This document shows, piece after piece, positions 26,352 to 27,570 of a stretch of DNA of 27,570 nt (position 1 is the stretch's first letter; each line of letters opens with the position of its first letter). The notes under the pieces were generated by a model, which was not told the origin of the DNA, searched no databases, and saw only the letters and a list, made by a program, of their open reading frames with translations. The position numbers were made by a program, and so were the translations under genes. Origin of the DNA: Atopobium sp. (GTDB lineage Bacteria > Actinomycetota > Coriobacteriia > Coriobacteriales > Atopobiaceae); NCBI GenBank assembly GCA_015259045.1, contig JABZHD010000002.1:1-27570 (forward strand), given 5' to 3'.

Positions 26352-26780
26352 ATGGCCAACGATAACGTACAAAACGAGCATACACTGACAAAAGCCGGCG
26401 AGGACTATCTCGAGGCAATTTATCGCATTGCACTTGAGCAGCCAGATGACGATAAGAGCGTCCGCTCCGTTGATATTGCCGAGAGCCTTGATGTTTCCAA
26501 GGCAAGCGTCAACAAGGCTCTATCCCAGCTTAAAGAGCAGGACATGGTTGAGCAGAGTCGTTATGGTCGCGTCACGCTGACCAAAGAAGGCGAGGCAAAC
26601 GCCCGTACCACATGGCGTGCTCACCGTGCGCTTCGCACCTTCCTTGAGGAGGACTTGGGTGTAGACACAGAAACCGCAGACGCAGAGGCTTGCCTTATGG
26701 AGCACTCGCTTTCTGTAGACACGCTGGCTAAGCTCATTGAATTCCTTGAGAAGCGTGGAATTGAGATTCCAAGTAAGTAA
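26352..26780 (+). CDS. DtxR/MntR-family metal-dependent transcriptional regulator
   Basis: 142 residues, the MntR length: an N-terminal winged helix (VRSVDIAESLDVSKASVNKALSQLKEQDMVEQSRYGRVTLT, about 37-77) plus the dimerisation/metal domain, without the C-terminal SH3-like domain of DtxR. Such proteins repress Mn or Fe uptake genes when metal is bound. Putative ligands are D18 and E21 (EDYLEAIY), H91 (WRAHRAL), C114, E117 and H118 (EACLMEHSLS). D18 and E21 are MntR-like, C114 is DtxR-like, so metal preference is uncertain. Two inverted repeats precede it. The gene is separate from the LCP gene and likely has its own promoter. Confidence 0.94.
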   Translation: MANDNVQNEHTLTKAGEDYLEAIYRIALEQPDDDKSVRSVDIAESLDVSKASVNKALSQLKEQDMVEQSRYGRVTLTKEGEANARTTWRAHRALRTFLEEDLGVDTETADAEACLMEHSLSVDTLAKLIEFLEKRGIEIPSK

Positions 26781-26840
26781 CGTAACCTGGCGCTTACGCA
26801 AACTAGATTCGTATAAAAGCGCTTGTCATTTGAGTTTATC

Positions 26841-26898
26841 GGCGGCAAAACCGCCATTCTAAAAAGCACACGTTAGGTGTGCAGAGCCAACAGGGCTC
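26841..26898 (+). promoter_or_regulatory. Three consecutive stem-loops in the galU leader
   Basis: GGCGG-CAAAA-CCGCC (26841-26855), GCACAC-GTTAG-GTGTGC (26866-26882) and GAGCC-AACAG-GGCTC (26884-26898), all perfect with 5-base loops, end 7 bases before the AAAGG site of galU. No T run follows the first, so it is not a clear terminator of the upstream gene. TATAAA at 26812-26817 is a possible -10 for this leader. Confidence 0.6.
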
Positions 26899-26917
26899 AT
26901 AGGTGAAAGGTAAACAC

Positions 26918-27570
26918 ATGAAGGCAATTATCCCAGCAGCAGGTCTAGGTACGCGTTTTCTACCTGCAACAAAGGTAACCCCTAAAGAGCTGTTGCCTGT
27001 TTTGGATAAGCCCGTCATTCAGTACGTAGTAGAAGAGGCTCTTGAGCCAGAAGAGGTTGATGAGGTAATCATCATCAATTCTCGCGAGAAGCCACAGATT
27101 GAAACCTACTTTGCTGAAGACCAGAAGTTTGAAGCAGATCTTTCTTCTCGTGGAAAGCAAGACCTTGCCGAGAAGGTCCATGCAGCTTCTGCACTTCCTG
27201 TTTCCTTTACCTATCAGGACAATCCTCGTGGCCTTGGCCATGCCGTGCTTTGCGCTGCAGACGGTGTAGGTGACCAGCCATTCTTTGTACTTCTCGGCGA
27301 TTACTTTGTTCCAGACCGTCAGATGTGCATCCGCATGGCAGAGATTTCCAAGCAGCACAATGGCGCATCCGTCATTGCAGTTGCTCCAGTTCCTGCAGAT
27401 CAGGTGAATCGCTACGGTATTATCGCAGGTGAGTGCATCTCTTCTCCTTCAGGCAACTCTGAGGGCGAGGGTGCTATTTGGAAGGTAACAGGCCTTGTCG
27501 AGAAGCCTCGTCCAGAAGACGCACCTTCTCACCTGTTTATTGTTGGTCGTTACCTGCTTTCTCCAAAGAT
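26918..27570 (+). CDS. galU: UTP-glucose-1-phosphate uridylyltransferase, 3'-truncated by window edge
   Basis: 217 full codons are visible, about three quarters of the usual ~290. The N-terminus KAIIPAAGLGTRFLPATK is the nucleotidyltransferase signature, followed by KELLPVLDKPVIQYVVEEA. QDNPRGLGHAVLCA and LLGDYFV, with the metal-binding Asp, are also conserved, as is GLVEKP. It makes UDP-glucose from UTP and glucose-1-phosphate for envelope polysaccharides, glycolipids and galactose metabolism. The start ATG 26918 has AAAGG 7 bases upstream. A three-hairpin leader precedes it. The frame is uninterrupted to the last base of the window. Confidence 0.96.
   Translation, partial: MKAIIPAAGLGTRFLPATKVTPKELLPVLDKPVIQYVVEEALEPEEVDEVIIINSREKPQIETYFAEDQKFEADLSSRGKQDLAEKVHAASALPVSFTYQDNPRGLGHAVLCAADGVGDQPFFVLLGDYFVPDRQMCIRMAEISKQHNGASVIAVAPVPADQVNRYGIIAGECISSPSGNSEGEGAIWKVTGLVEKPRPEDAPSHLFIVGRYLLSPK

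Overview
This window looks like chromosomal backbone from a Gram-positive anaerobe of the class Coriobacteriia (Atopobium/Lancefieldella/Olsenella type). That placement is inferred from protein style, moderate G+C, a short bacterial SRP RNA, the cell-wall genes (murA, an LCP protein) and the order prfA-prmC-tsaC-rpiB-upp-atp. No search was possible, so the genus is not proven. I see no insertion sequence, prophage, CRISPR array, tRNA or rRNA.

Layout. Positions 1-1773 hold a LytS/LytR-type sensor kinase (5' end cut off) and its LytTR response regulator. A small metallophosphoesterase follows, overlapping tail-to-tail with a PAP2 phosphatase. Thioredoxin is upstream of the PAP2 gene on the same minus strand. 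A protein of unknown function and glucose-6-phosphate isomerase (pgi) come next. After pgi and its terminator is a very AT-rich 450-base spacer, then a mannose-family PTS operon (EIIA, EIIB, EIIC, EIID) closed by a hairpin. A small two-helix membrane protein, the SRP RNA and a DedA protein follow. A convergent terminator separates DedA from a large minus-strand membrane-anchored protein of unknown function.

From 12380 rightward every gene is on the plus strand. prfA and prmC (release factor 1 and its methylase), a Sua5/YrdC tRNA-modification protein, rpiB and upp come first, ending in a strong terminator. After a 400-base gene-free stretch comes the complete F1Fo ATP synthase operon atpBEFHAGDC, with no atpI. 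murA and an LCP cell-wall ligase gene follow closely, then a DtxR/MntR-type metal regulator and the start of galU, which runs off the end.

Together the genes cover sugar uptake and phosphorylation (PTS, pgi, rpiB), energy conservation (ATP synthase), translation termination and tRNA modification, and envelope assembly (murA, LCP, galU, PAP2). No complete novel defence or mobile system is visible. The most unusual signals are non-coding: perfect short stem-loops recur in leaders and spacers, most densely between atpB and atpE (six), and also before galU (three), before the metal regulator and before the PTS operon. At protein level the c subunit has a substituted glycine motif (G-x-A-x-C-x-S), the b subunit carries a signal-peptide-like N-terminus, and the metal regulator combines MntR-like and DtxR-like metal ligands.
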